40,311 nucleotides of DNA from Erythrobacteraceae bacterium (GCA_002706445.1 PALE01000019.1:1-40311); one strand, 5' to 3'. Shown: positions 24,719 through 33,521, counted from the stretch's first letter. Notes: generated by a model not told the origin, from the sequence alone. Translations and numbers: made by a program.

Positions 24719-26683
24719 ATGAGCGAAGCCGAAAGCCAGCGCGCAGAGATCCAGAAAGCCTTGCAGGCAGGCCAGTTCGAAGCAGGCCTTGCGATGGCGC
24801 GCGCGCTGCTGGCGGACACGCCCGACGACGGTGAGGCTCTCTATATGGCGGCGGTCGCGGCGCGCTATCTTAAGCGTTACGACGAGGCCGCACAGCATCT
24901 TGCCGCGCTGCACGCCGCCATGCCCGAATATGGCCGTGCATGGCAGGAAGAAGGGCATCTCGCGCTGGCGAGTGGCGATAGTGCGGCGGCGCTTGCCGCT
25001 TTCTCGCGAGCGGTCCGTTTCAACCCCGCGCTTGAGGCAAGCTGGCGCGAGCAGGCACGGCTGCTGACGGCGGCAGGGCGCGGCGGCGAAGCGCAAGCCG
25101 CAAGGGCGCAGCACGAGCGCCTGAGCCGTCTCCCGCGCGAATTGCTGGCGGTGACCAATCACCTTGCCGAAGGGCGCCTCTTACGCGCCGAGGAAATCTG
25201 CCGCGCCTATCTGCGCCAGAACCCCCGCGACGTCGAAGGCATGCGGCTTCTCGCGCGGATCGGGATCGAGCTGGGTGTGCTCGAAGACGCCGAATTCCTG
25301 CTCGAAAGTGCCGTGCAGTTTGCACCTGACGACCTTCAGATCAGGCTCGACTACATCGATGTGCTGCGCCGTCGCCAGAAATTCGAGGCCGCCCGCGAGC
25401 AGGCCGAGGCGCTCTACAGCCGCGATCCGGCAAGCCCGGTATTCCAGTCGCGGCTCGCGATCGAATGCATCCAGACCGGCGAGTTCGACCGCGCGCTCGA
25501 CCTGTTCGATACCGTGCTCGAAAAAATTCCGGGCGACCCTGCCAGTCTCACCAGTCGCGGGCACGCGCTCAAGACCAAGGGTGATCGGGCAGAGGCAGAG
25601 GACAGCTACCGCAGCGCGGTCGCGTCGAAGCCCGACCATGGCGACGCATGGTATGCACTCGCCAACCTCAAGACCTACCGTTTCAGCGATGCCGAGATCG
25701 CGGCCATGCGCGAACAGGTCGAACGGCCCGACCTTGCCTTCATGGACCGCGTCCACCTCAATTTCGCGCTCGCAAAGGCGCTGGAGGATGAGGGTGACTA
25801 CGAAGCCAGCTTTGGCTTCTATGACGAGGGCAATGCGCTCAAACGCGCACAGACCCGCTACAGCGCCGATACGATGAGCGCCGAGCTGGCCAGGCAGCGC
25901 GAGGCTTGCACGCAGGAGCTTTTCGCAAAGCACGCAGGCGCAGGCCACCCCGCTCCCGATCCGATCTTCATTCTCGGCTTGCCACGCGCAGGCTCGACGC
26001 TGCTCGAACAGATTCTCGCCAGCCATTCGCAGATCGACGGGACGCTCGAGCTGCCCAACATACTCGCGCTCGCCCACCGCCTGCGCGGGCGCAGGGCCGG
26101 GCAATCGCTTTACCCTGCCAACCTGCATGATCTGACGGCGGAACAACTCGCCAAATTCGGTGAGGACTTCATCGAAAGCACCCGCGTCCACCGTCAGGGC
26201 GCGCCGTTCTTCATCGACAAGATGCCCAACAATTTCCGCCACATCGGGCTGATCCACCTTATCCTGCCCAATGCGAAGATCATCGATGCCCGCCGTGCGC
26301 CGATGGATTGCTGCTTTTCCGGCTTCAAACAGCTGTTCGCCGAGGGGCAGGAGTTCACTTACGGATTGACCGAAGTGGGCCGGTATTACGCCGACTACGT
26401 CGATCTGATGGAACATTGGGACACGGCCCTGCCCGGCAAGGTGCTGCGAGTGCAGCACGAGGATGTGCTCGACGATCTCGAAGGCCAGACGCGGCGGATG
26501 CTCGATTTCCTCGAAGTGCCTTTCGAGGAGCAATGTCTCGCCTTTCACCAGACGACGCGCGCGGTTCGCACCGCGTCATCCGAGCAGGTGCGCGAGCCGA
26601 TCAACCGCAAGGGGCAAGGCGCGTGGAAGCCGTTCGAACCGTGGCTCGGCGAATTGCGCAAGGCGCTCGGCCCCCTGGCCTGA
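24719..26683 (+). CDS. TPR-repeat sulfotransferase family protein
   Basis: 654 aa. The N-terminal ~400 residues are tetratricopeptide-like helical repeats (QAGQFEAGLAMARALLADTP, EEGHLALASGDSAAALAAFS, IECIQTGEFDRALDLFDTVL). The C-terminal ~240 residues form a Sulfotransfer_3-type domain with the PAPS 5'-phosphosulfate loop ILGLPRAGSTLLEQIL at about 417-433, then DKMPNNFRHIGLIHLILPNA and IDARRAPMDCCFSGF, matching the 3'-phosphate-binding region. No signal peptide is seen, so it is probably cytoplasmic. Such proteins often follow TonB-dependent receptors in sphingomonads, with no proven substrate. AGGG lies 8 nt before the ATG at 24719; an upstream in-frame ATG falls within the preceding hairpin and is rejected. 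Confidence 0.9.
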   Translation: MSEAESQRAEIQKALQAGQFEAGLAMARALLADTPDDGEALYMAAVAARYLKRYDEAAQHLAALHAAMPEYGRAWQEEGHLALASGDSAAALAAFSRAVRFNPALEASWREQARLLTAAGRGGEAQAARAQHERLSRLPRELLAVTNHLAEGRLLRAEEICRAYLRQNPRDVEGMRLLARIGIELGVLEDAEFLLESAVQFAPDDLQIRLDYIDVLRRRQKFEAAREQAEALYSRDPASPVFQSRLAIECIQTGEFDRALDLFDTVLEKIPGDPASLTSRGHALKTKGDRAEAEDSYRSAVASKPDHGDAWYALANLKTYRFSDAEIAAMREQVERPDLAFMDRVHLNFALAKALEDEGDYEASFGFYDEGNALKRAQTRYSADTMSAELARQREACTQELFAKHAGAGHPAPDPIFILGLPRAGSTLLEQILASHSQIDGTLELPNILALAHRLRGRRAGQSLYPANLHDLTAEQLAKFGEDFIESTRVHRQGAPFFIDKMPNNFRHIGLIHLILPNAKIIDARRAPMDCCFSGFKQLFAEGQEFTYGLTEVGRYYADYVDLMEHWDTALPGKVLRVQHEDVLDDLEGQTRRMLDFLEVPFEEQCLAFHQTTRAVRTASSEQVREPINRKGQGAWKPFEPWLGELRKALGPLA

Positions 26684-26750
26684 TCGCGGTCCATTTCGCC
26701 GCAAATTGATATCGACATAGGCCCTGCGGGCGGCGATAGGCGGGCTCGAT

Positions 26751-27977
26751 ATGCTCGGTCCTTTGCTTTCTGTCAGAACGCTTCTGATCGCCATCTTCAT
26801 GCTGATGGCGGGGAGCGGATTCCTGTCCACGCTGATTGCGGTTCGACTGGAGCTGGCGGGCGCGAGCGCTGTCACCATCGGCGTGGTCGGGACGGCCTAT
26901 TTTGCAGGGTTGATGGCGGGTTCGCTGCGCGTTCCTGCATTGATCGGGCGTATCGGCCACATTCGCGCCTTTGCCGCCTGCGTCACCGTATTCTCGGCGA
27001 GCGGGCTTGCCTATGCGCTGCTGCGCGATCCGATCTTGTGGAGCGCCCTGCGTTTTATCGACGGGGTCGCGATGGCCGGCGTGTTCGTCTGCCTCGAAAG
27101 CTGGCTCAACCGGCAGGCCGCACCGCAATCGCGCAGCATGATCCTCGCAGCCTATATGGTCTGCCTCTACGGCGGACAGGCGGCCGGGCAATTCCTGCTC
27201 AACATCGGGCAGAACCAGCCCGATCTGCCTTTCATGCTGTCAGCCATCATTCTGTCGCTCGCGCTGCTTCCGGTGCTGCTCACCCGCCTCGACCAGCCGC
27301 AGGTGGAGACGATCGTGCCTTTCTCGCTGCGGCGTCTCTATGACGCATCCCCGCTCGGCATCGCCGGGGTCATTCTCAACGGTACCATGCTCGGCGCCTT
27401 CTATGCGCTCGGTTCGGTCTATGTGCAGCGGCTGGGAATGAGCCTGTCACAAGTCGCGCTGTTTACGTCCTGCGTCATCGCTGGCGGAGTGGCATTGCAG
27501 ACCCCGCTCGGCCTGTTGTCGGACAGGTTCGACCGGCGCCGTGTGATCATTTTCTGCTTTCTCGCGGTGATCGCGATCTGTGCCGCCATGGCGTTTGCGC
27601 CGCTCCCCCGCATTGCCTTGTTCGCACTGGGCGCATTGTTCGGCGGGTTTGCCTTTGCGCTCTACCCCCTGTGCGTCGCGCACTCGAACGATCACCTCGC
27701 AGAAGAGGAGCGGCTTGGGGCAAGTTCGGGACTGGTGCTTGCCTATTCCGCAGGCGCCGTATCGGGGCCGATACTGGCATCGCTCAGCATGACGGCCTTC
27801 GGCGCGCCCGGTCTTTTCATCCTCCTCGGCGCGCTGGCTGCCATCGGCGGCGGCTTTGGCATCTGGCGACTTCTGGTTGCCGAGCCGGTCGAAGCCGGAG
27901 ACCAGCAGGCCTTCCGCGGATTGCCGCGCACAAGCCCGATGGTAGCGGTTCTGGAAGCCGAAGCGGAGCAGGAATAG
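26751..27977 (+). CDS. MFS transporter, YcaD-like
   Basis: 408 aa with about twelve hydrophobic segments and the usual MFS layout. The first half has TAYFAGLMAGSLRVPALIGR followed by the cytoplasmic loop RIGHIR, and the second half repeats it with GGVALQTPLGLLSDRFDRR (loop 8-9). GALFGGFAFALYPLCVAHSN and FVCLESWLNRQAAPQSR resemble the YcaD/UPF0226-type subgroup. The substrate is unknown. It begins 67 nt after the sulfotransferase gene on the same strand. The C-terminal tail is short and acidic (VAVLEAEAEQE). Confidence 0.88.
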   Translation: MLGPLLSVRTLLIAIFMLMAGSGFLSTLIAVRLELAGASAVTIGVVGTAYFAGLMAGSLRVPALIGRIGHIRAFAACVTVFSASGLAYALLRDPILWSALRFIDGVAMAGVFVCLESWLNRQAAPQSRSMILAAYMVCLYGGQAAGQFLLNIGQNQPDLPFMLSAIILSLALLPVLLTRLDQPQVETIVPFSLRRLYDASPLGIAGVILNGTMLGAFYALGSVYVQRLGMSLSQVALFTSCVIAGGVALQTPLGLLSDRFDRRRVIIFCFLAVIAICAAMAFAPLPRIALFALGALFGGFAFALYPLCVAHSNDHLAEEERLGASSGLVLAYSAGAVSGPILASLSMTAFGAPGLFILLGALAAIGGGFGIWRLLVAEPVEAGDQQAFRGLPRTSPMVAVLEAEAEQE

Positions 27978-28144
27978 CGGCAATCCGGCTCGGCTACTCC
28001 CTGCCTGCTCCCTCCAAACGCCCCAAAGCGCGCTCACGCATTGCGAAACCCCTGCCGGAAGGGGAATTTGTCTGCATACCGGCTGGCACGCGGTCGCGAA
28101 TTATGCGACGCACCCCTGCGGTTCGTACTTTTCAGGATTTCCCA

Positions 28145-30124
28145 ATGCGCGCTTACGTTTCGTTTCTTGTCCTACCGTCTCTGTTTCTTCTGGCCGCCTG
28201 CGGCAGCCTGACCTCTCAGGACACGACCGAGCGCGCCAAGATCGCGCCAATCCTGACAAGCGAGCAGGCATTTGACGATCAGACCTTTGCGAAGCCGCAA
28301 GAGGCGCGCGTCACTCATCTCGATCTCGACCTCGTGATGGACTTCGATGCCAAGTCTATTGGCGGCACGGCCATTCTCGATGTGCTGGCAACCGAGGGGG
28401 CGAACGAAATCGTACTCGACTCCAACGGCCTGCGAATCTCGGCAGTCACCGATGAGGCCGGCAATGCGCTGGAGTTCAATCTGGGCGAGACAGTCGAAGG
28501 AAAGGGCGAGCCCCTGACCATCCAGCTTCCGGCTCAAAAGCTGGAACGTCCGGCCGGACTGGCAGAGGGCGAGCTTGCCGCGACACACCGCATCGCGGTT
28601 GAATATCTGTCCGCTCCGGAGGCGGAGGCCTTGCAGTGGTTGAGCCCCGAGCAGACAGCGGGAGGCGAGCATCCCTTCCTCTTCAGCCAGGGGCAGGCAA
28701 TCAACAACCGCACCTGGATTCCCACACAGGACAGCCCCGGTATCCGTCAGACCTGGGAAGCGACCGTTTCCGCCCCCGAGCCGCTCAATGTGGTCATGAG
28801 CGGCGTGGTTCAAGGCGACCCCGAAGCGGTGGACGGCAACCGCCGCGACTTCCGCTTCGAGATGAACCACCCGGTCCCGCCGTATTTGATCGCCATTGCA
28901 GCGGGCAATATCGAGTTTCGCGAGCTCGGCTCGCGCTCGGGTGTCTGGGCGGAACCTGAAACCATCGAAGCGGCCGCGCAGGAAGTGGGCGATACCGAGG
29001 AGATGATCGACGCGGGGATTGCCCTGTTCGGTGACTATCGCTGGGGCCGGTATGACATGATCGTCCTGCCACCGGCGTTTCCCTATGGCGGCATGGAAAA
29101 CCCGGTGATGACCTTTCTCACCCCGACATTCATTGCGGGCGATCGCTCGAACAACGGATTGGTCGCGCATGAACTGGCGCACAGCTGGTCGGGCAATCTG
29201 ACCACCTATGCAAGCTGGCGCGACGGATGGCTCAACGAAGGCGTCACCTCCTACATCGAGAACCGCATCGTCGAGGAAGTTTACGGCAAGGCGCGCGCCG
29301 AGCAGGAATATGCCCTCAGCTACGCGGGTCTGGTCGGCGGCATTGATGACATCGGTGCCGACAACCCCGCCACGGCCATGCGTTCGCCCGACGAAATCAG
29401 CCCCTTCGATACGAGGGGTTTTGCAATCTACGACAAGGGCACAGTGTTCCTTCGCACGGTCGAGAACATGGTCGGACGCGAGAAGTTCGATGACTGGTTG
29501 ACCCAGTGGTTCGACAATCACGCTTTCGAGCCGGTGACATCCGAGATGTTCCTTGCCGACCTGCGCGAAAAGCTGGTCGCGGGCGATGCCGACCTCGAAA
29601 AGCGTTTGATGTTGGACGAATGGGTTTACGGCACAGGACTGCCCGAAAACGCCTGGAAGCCCGACGCCAGCGCCTTTGCCGAAGTGGATGGCACCGTCGC
29701 TGCTTATGCCAAGGATTCCACCTTGCCCGATGCCGCTGTCTGGGGTGGCTGGACCGCGGCAGAGCAGCAACGCTTCCTCGAAGAGCTTCCTGATGAACTG
29801 TCGAGCGAGCAGCTGTCAGCTCTCGACACCACCTTGGGTCTATCGCAGGCCGAGAACAATGAAGTGTTATTCCTGTGGCTGAAGGCGGCGCTTCGCAACG
29901 AATACGATCCCGCCGTCCCGCAGGCGGAGCGCTTCCTTGGCAGGGTAGGACGCAACAAGTTCGTCAGTCCCTTGTTCAGCGCGCTCAACGACACCGCGTG
30001 GGGCAAGCCGATCGCTCAGCGCATCTATGCCGAAACGCGGGCCACCTATCACGCCTATACGCGCAGCAGGGTGGACGAGATTCTCCAATACGAAGCGCAA
30101 GCGGAAACGGCGAAACCGGAGTAG
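28145..30124 (+). CDS. M1-family metallo-aminopeptidase lipoprotein
   Basis: 659 aa. A lipoprotein signal (YVSFLVLPSLFLLAAC, Cys about residue 19) implies envelope attachment. The M1 fold is clear: an N-terminal beta domain (HLDLDLVMDFDAKSIGGTAI, RTWIPTQDSPGIRQTW), the substrate-binding GGMENP at about residue 315, the zinc motif HELAHSWSGN at about 342 with the third ligand Glu in NEGVTSYIE, and the leukotriene-A4-hydrolase-like C-terminal helical domain (LDTTLGLSQAENNEVLFLWL). This resembles LTA4H/cold-active aminopeptidase homologues, so it likely trims N-terminal residues from peptides outside the cytoplasm. ATG at 28145 with AGGA about 7 nt upstream was chosen because it gives the lipoprotein signal; earlier in-frame starts overlap the MFS gene. 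Confidence 0.95.
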   Translation: MRAYVSFLVLPSLFLLAACGSLTSQDTTERAKIAPILTSEQAFDDQTFAKPQEARVTHLDLDLVMDFDAKSIGGTAILDVLATEGANEIVLDSNGLRISAVTDEAGNALEFNLGETVEGKGEPLTIQLPAQKLERPAGLAEGELAATHRIAVEYLSAPEAEALQWLSPEQTAGGEHPFLFSQGQAINNRTWIPTQDSPGIRQTWEATVSAPEPLNVVMSGVVQGDPEAVDGNRRDFRFEMNHPVPPYLIAIAAGNIEFRELGSRSGVWAEPETIEAAAQEVGDTEEMIDAGIALFGDYRWGRYDMIVLPPAFPYGGMENPVMTFLTPTFIAGDRSNNGLVAHELAHSWSGNLTTYASWRDGWLNEGVTSYIENRIVEEVYGKARAEQEYALSYAGLVGGIDDIGADNPATAMRSPDEISPFDTRGFAIYDKGTVFLRTVENMVGREKFDDWLTQWFDNHAFEPVTSEMFLADLREKLVAGDADLEKRLMLDEWVYGTGLPENAWKPDASAFAEVDGTVAAYAKDSTLPDAAVWGGWTAAEQQRFLEELPDELSSEQLSALDTTLGLSQAENNEVLFLWLKAALRNEYDPAVPQAERFLGRVGRNKFVSPLFSALNDTAWGKPIAQRIYAETRATYHAYTRSRVDEILQYEAQAETAKPE

Positions 30125-30135
30125 ATCCTTTTGGC

Positions 30136-30170
30136 GCAAGCGGGATGGGGAAAGCCCACGCCCAGCTTGC
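30136..30170. terminator. Hairpin between convergent genes
   Basis: Outer arms GCAAGC (30136-30141) and GCTTGC (30165-30170) with an inner interrupted GGGaTGGG/CCCAcGCCC pairing, between the 3' ends of the aminopeptidase gene (plus) and the MBL-rhodanese gene (minus). No T-run follows on either side, so the terminator role is tentative. Confidence 0.35.
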
Positions 30171-30235
30171 GACAACTGGATCCCGAGCATCCCCGCGCAG
30201 GGTGCAGGAGCTTGGGAAAAGCCGCCTAGTCCGGT

Positions 30236-31588
30236 TTAGCCATGCGCCGCTTTCCATGCTCCCATGGAACCCAGATAGACATCGAGGTTCTCGAAGCCGC
30301 GACTTGTAAGCCAGCCAGCTGCCACCGTTGCCCGCATGCCGCTGGCGCACATCAACGTGTAGTGCTGTGACGGATCAAGGTCGCGATAGCGCTCGTTGAG
30401 CTCGCCGACGTAAATGTGCTGCGAGCCTTCGATCGAGGCCTGTGCGCGTTCTTCGGCATCCCTCACATCAAGCAGCGTCCAGCCGTCTTCGCCGCTCTGA
30501 AGCTTGCGCTCGATTTCCTCGGTGCCGATCATCGGGATGGTCCGCATGGCCTTACCCTGTGCAGCGGCAGGGACCACGCCGACATAGCCGCCCGCGATAT
30601 TGTCGAGCGCGATCCGCACGAGGTGCGTCATGGCGGCTGCGAGCTGGCCCTCGTCTGACGCGACAAGAGCTACGCTTTCCCCTTCGCTGATAAACCAACC
30701 TGCAAAAGCTGAGATCATCCCGACCGGCAGGTTCATGGAGCCGGGAAGATGCCCCGCTGCAAAGGCGAGCGGCTCGCGCACATCGACAAGGTGATCGACG
30801 CCCATGTCGACCAAGTCCGACAGCGATAGTCGCTTGGGGCGCATGACACGAGGCGCAGCATCGCCGCCCTCCAGGTTCAGACGCTCCATCAGCCGGAAAT
30901 AGGGCGGCTGATAGTGGTTCTCTTCCACCTTGAAATCGATGAAGGCATCGCGGCTTTCGAACTGCAGGCGCGGATTGTTCGCACGCTCGTGCCCGAGGGT
31001 CGAGAATTCGCGTTCAGCCATGCCCGACCCGCATACCGAGCCGGCCCCGTGTGCGGGATAGAGGATAACCTGATCGCCGAGCGCGAGGATCTTTTCGAGG
31101 GAGTCGTAGAGAAGCCCTGCAACTTCGCGCTTGCGATCGGGATAAAAGTCTGTGCGACCAACATCGCCGACGAACAGCGCGTCTCCGGTGAACACGCCGA
31201 CCGGACCATCGGGATAGGCGGTGTCGTGCAGCACGAATGCGAGGTGATCGTCGGTGTGCCCCGGCTTTTCCAGCACGCTGATCTTCAACTGGCCGATTTC
31301 AAATTCATCGCCCTCGTGCGCAGTCTCGGCATATTCGACTTTCGAGGCAGCGTTGGGACCATGCAGAACGCGCGCGCCCGTCAATTCTTTCAGAACCGCC
31401 GCGCCCGATACCAGGTCCTCATTGCGGTGCGTTTCGAAGATATGGGTAATCTCCAGGCCCTCTGCCCGCGCCATTTCGACATAGCATTCGCAATCGCGGC
31501 GCGGATCGATGACGGCCGCCTTGCCGCCCGAGCCGATCACATAGGAAAGGTGCGACAAACCCGGCGTCTTGATTTTCTCCAGCAGCAT
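30236..31588 (-). CDS. MBL-fold / rhodanese fusion, persulfide dioxygenase-like
   Basis: 450 aa. Residues 1 to about 245 are a metallo-beta-lactamase fold of the ETHE1/glyoxalase-II type (HLSYVIGSGGKAAVIDPRRD, EKPGHTDDH, VFTGDALFVGDVGRTD, ILYPAHGAGSVCG). The usual THxHxDH motif reads THRNED, keeping the first His and the Asp but losing the second and third His. The first His, GHTDDH His and TGD Asp would still give the mononuclear iron site of ETHE1. Two rhodanese domains follow: one at about 260-345 lacking the active Cys (LVASDEGQ), and one at about 355-450 with an active loop CASGMRA. The likely role is oxidation or transfer of persulfide sulfur. AAGGAG lies 5 nt before the ATG. It is 77 nt downstream of the peroxiredoxin gene. 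Confidence 0.88.
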   Translation of the reverse strand: MLLEKIKTPGLSHLSYVIGSGGKAAVIDPRRDCECYVEMARAEGLEITHIFETHRNEDLVSGAAVLKELTGARVLHGPNAASKVEYAETAHEGDEFEIGQLKISVLEKPGHTDDHLAFVLHDTAYPDGPVGVFTGDALFVGDVGRTDFYPDRKREVAGLLYDSLEKILALGDQVILYPAHGAGSVCGSGMAEREFSTLGHERANNPRLQFESRDAFIDFKVEENHYQPPYFRLMERLNLEGGDAAPRVMRPKRLSLSDLVDMGVDHLVDVREPLAFAAGHLPGSMNLPVGMISAFAGWFISEGESVALVASDEGQLAAAMTHLVRIALDNIAGGYVGVVPAAAQGKAMRTIPMIGTEEIERKLQSGEDGWTLLDVRDAEERAQASIEGSQHIYVGELNERYRDLDPSQHYTLMCASGMRATVAAGWLTSRGFENLDVYLGSMGAWKAAHG

Positions 31589-31612
31589 GGTGTCTCCTTC
31601 AAAATTGGATGG

Positions 31613-31638
31613 GCGGGACCGGCGAGGACCGGTCCCGC
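31613..31638 (-). terminator. Inverted repeat between peroxiredoxin and MBL-rhodanese genes
   Basis: A 9-bp perfect stem (GCGGGACCG at 31613-31621, CGGTCCCGC at 31630-31638). On the minus strand it lies 28 nt past the peroxiredoxin stop and is followed by CCATCCAATTTTG, a weak T-run. It probably lowers read-through into the MBL-rhodanese gene. Confidence 0.5.
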
Positions 31639-31665
31639 TTCATGACGTTCGATGTGGGGGCACAC

Positions 31666-32295
31666 CTAATCGATTTTAACCGTCCGCAGGTAAGGGCGAA
31701 GGGTAGTGAAACCTTGCGGAAAGCGCGCCTGCGCATCCTCGTCGGATACCGACGGAGGAATGATCGCATCCTTGCCTTCGCGCCAATCGGCAGGCGTGGC
31801 CACGCCATGCTTGTCGCTGAACTGAAGCGCATCGATCGCGCGAAGGATCTCGTCGAAATTGCGCCCCACGCTCATCGGATAGGTCATCGTCAGCCGGATC
31901 TTCTTGTCAGGATCGATAATGAATACCGACCGCACAGCCGCCGTCTCGCTCTGGTCCGGGTGGATCATGTCATAGAGCTTCGCGATCTTGAGATCGGCAT
32001 CGGCGACGATCGGGAACACGAGGTTCGTGTTCTGTGTGTCGTTGACGTCTTCGATCCACTTGGCGTGCTCTTCTGCGGTATCGGTCGAAAGGCCGAGGGG
32101 CTTCACATTGCGCTTGTCGAACTCGCTCGCGAGCTGCGCGGTGCGACCCATCTCCGTAGTGCAGACCGGGGTGAAATCAGCCGGATGGCTGAAAAAGAAA
32201 ACCCAGCTGTCGCCAGCCCAATCGTGCAGGCTGATTTCGCCGTTCTGGGTGTCGACGGTGAAGTCCGGGGCGATGTCACCAATGTGCAGGCTCAT
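31666..32295 (-). CDS. 1-Cys peroxiredoxin (Prx6-like)
   Basis: 209 aa. Reduces peroxides through a single peroxidatic Cys in DFTPVCTTEMG at about residue 46, with a resolving thiol from another molecule. The long C-terminal extension (PIVADADLKIAKLYDMIHPD, FIIDPDKKIRLTMTYPMSVG, TPADWREGKDAIIPPSVSDE) identifies the Prx6/AhpC-1-Cys subgroup rather than 2-Cys AhpC. The start at 32295 gives the usual MSLHIGDIAPDF, with AAGGA upstream; an earlier in-frame start would add 20 unrelated residues. The upstream 270 nt are non-coding and AT-rich (32340-32460) and probably hold the promoter; I found no OxyR-type site with confidence. Confidence 0.95.
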   Translation of the reverse strand: MSLHIGDIAPDFTVDTQNGEISLHDWAGDSWVFFFSHPADFTPVCTTEMGRTAQLASEFDKRNVKPLGLSTDTAEEHAKWIEDVNDTQNTNLVFPIVADADLKIAKLYDMIHPDQSETAAVRSVFIIDPDKKIRLTMTYPMSVGRNFDEILRAIDALQFSDKHGVATPADWREGKDAIIPPSVSDEDAQARFPQGFTTLRPYLRTVKID

Positions 32296-32564
32296 GCATA
32301 ATTCCTTCTTTGGAGTTGATGCCGACAAGCTAGCGAAACACCACCGAGTTACCAAATTAAGATTCTCGATTACAGTAACTGATATACTGAAACCACATTT
32401 TTATGCGATAAAATGGCCGATAATGCGGGAAAATCGCGGTTCACTTAGATCAATGATGTAATTTTGCGCATTTCGCGCCCCCGCCGAACCGTCCCCCAGA
32501 GTGCGGTCACGGAGCCCCCCAGAGCCGCCACTGGGATATTTGATGATAGGGGCGAGCTGCAGCC

Positions 32565-33164
32565 CTATCGCGCCGTAAAGGCTTCCCGCGGCCAGCTGAT
32601 GACCAGCGCACCACGCAAGTCACCTGGCTCGAAGCCGACTGCGGTATCGCCGGGATAGGCGCTGTCGATGACGGCCTTGAGCGCGGGATCGACATTGGCT
32701 CCATGGCAGACCGAACACGGCTGCTCTGCCATCGGGACCGCGCTCAGATACACCACTCGGGCATCGTCGCCCTCGCCCGCGTGAACCACGCGGCTGGCAG
32801 GTTTTCCGTTCACCAGGGGCATTGTGGCAAGCTCGTCATAAGCGGTCCGCAACTCCGCAGGAACTGCGCCCGCCGGATTGCGATGGCGCTGGGCGATCCG
32901 GCTGACCTACGCCCCACTGGCCTCGAACCGGCCCGCAGCAATCGCCGGGGCTGCCTCTATGCAAACACCCACCGCTGCTTCAGGCCCGCCCTGACCGAGC
33001 GCGGCGACAAGCTGCTCTTTGAGCTGCGCCTGAAACTCCTCTGCGATCGGCATTGAGCGCGCGGCGACCGTGGCATCGTCAGGCATCGCAATTTCGTCAC
33101 TCCCCTGCGGAGCGCAGGCAGCGCTTGCGAGACAGAAAGCGGCAGCGATCAGATAATGCTTCAA
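32565..33164 (-). pseudogene. DUF3365 (Tll0287-like) haem protein interrupted by an in-frame TAG
   Basis: One reading frame of 200 codons is interrupted only by TAG at 32907-32909. The first part starts at TTG 33164 (AGGA 8 nt upstream) with a signal or lipoprotein-like N-terminus (KHYLIAAAFCLASAAC) and runs to GRFEASGA. After the stop, the same frame continues VSRIAQRHRNPAGAVPAEL and on through VVYLSAVPM, the c-type haem motif CSVCH, and YPGDTAVGFEPGDLRGALVI. This order (VCIEAAP, gRxS-type, RNP, CxxCH, YPGDxAxGF) is that of DUF3365 proteins, which are periplasmic haem-binding sensors or enzymes. The amber codon sits directly before the family's conserved VSR/RNP block, so a full protein would need read-through. 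It is probably a recent nonsense mutation, or a sequencing error. The downstream half has no good start of its own. Confidence 0.82.
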
Positions 33165-33336
33165 AGGATTTGTTCCTGCTGAACGAATGGCAGCGCAGCG
33201 TAACGCCGCACCCGCCACCGTGCAATTCTACGGCGAGGTGGAGGGAAATAAGCCGGAAACAGGCTGGCCGCTCAAGACACCGCAAAGGTCGAAGCGCTTT
33301 CGCCTCGAAACCCCGGAACATCTAAGCTGAAACCAC

Positions 33337-33412
33337 TGGTGCCGCTTACGTGACTCGAACACGTGACCCCATCATTACGAATGATGTGCTCTACCAACTG
33401 AGCTAAAGCGGC
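33337..33412 (-). tRNA. tRNA-Thr (CGT anticodon)
   Basis: On the minus strand it starts GCCGCTTTAGCTCAG, has the D-loop GGTAGAGCA, an anticodon stem CATCA/TGATG around loop TTCGTAA (anticodon CGT, reads ACG), the T-loop GTTCGAGTC, the matching acceptor AAGCGGC and an encoded CCA. 76 nt with CCA. Confidence 0.97.
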
Positions 33413-33419
33413 ACTCGGT

Positions 33420-33442
33420 CGATTGCGCCAGGTGCGCAATCG
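33420..33442. other. Hairpin in the tRNA spacer
   Basis: CGATTGCGC (33420-33428), loop CAGGT, GCGCAATCG (33434-33442): a perfect 9-bp stem between the tRNA-Cys and tRNA-Thr genes. No T-run follows on the minus strand, so it may guide processing of a shared precursor rather than end transcription. Confidence 0.5.
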
Positions 33443-33447
33443 GAAGG

Positions 33448-33521
33448 TGGAGGCCCGAGCCGGAATCGAACCGGCCTACACGGATTTGCAATCCGCTGCG
33501 TAACCACTCCGCCATCGGGCC
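33448..33521 (-). tRNA. tRNA-Cys (GCA anticodon)
   Basis: On the minus strand it starts GGCCCGATGGCGGAGTGG, has an anticodon stem GCGGA/TCCGT around loop TTGCAAA (anticodon GCA), the T-loop GTTCGATTC, the acceptor TCGGGCC and an encoded CCA. 74 nt with CCA. It is upstream of tRNA-Thr, probably in one transcript. Confidence 0.97.

Noticed and set aside
21926..25162. Very long minus-strand open frame (1078 codons) across the TonB receptor and TPR gene
   Set aside because: The opposite strand carries two genes with clear domains, signal peptide and ribosome sites. The antisense frame has no recognisable domain.
28172..29770. Minus-strand open frame (532 codons) opposite the aminopeptidase gene
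   Set aside because: High-GC antisense shadow of an M1 peptidase with all motifs on the plus strand.
32565..33164. Frameshift as explanation of the split DUF3365 gene
   Set aside because: Both halves are in the same frame (distance between them divisible by three). Only one TAG separates them.
33337..33521. tRNA genes as attachment sites of an integrated element
   Set aside because: No integrase, no duplicated tRNA 3' end and no change of gene type around them.
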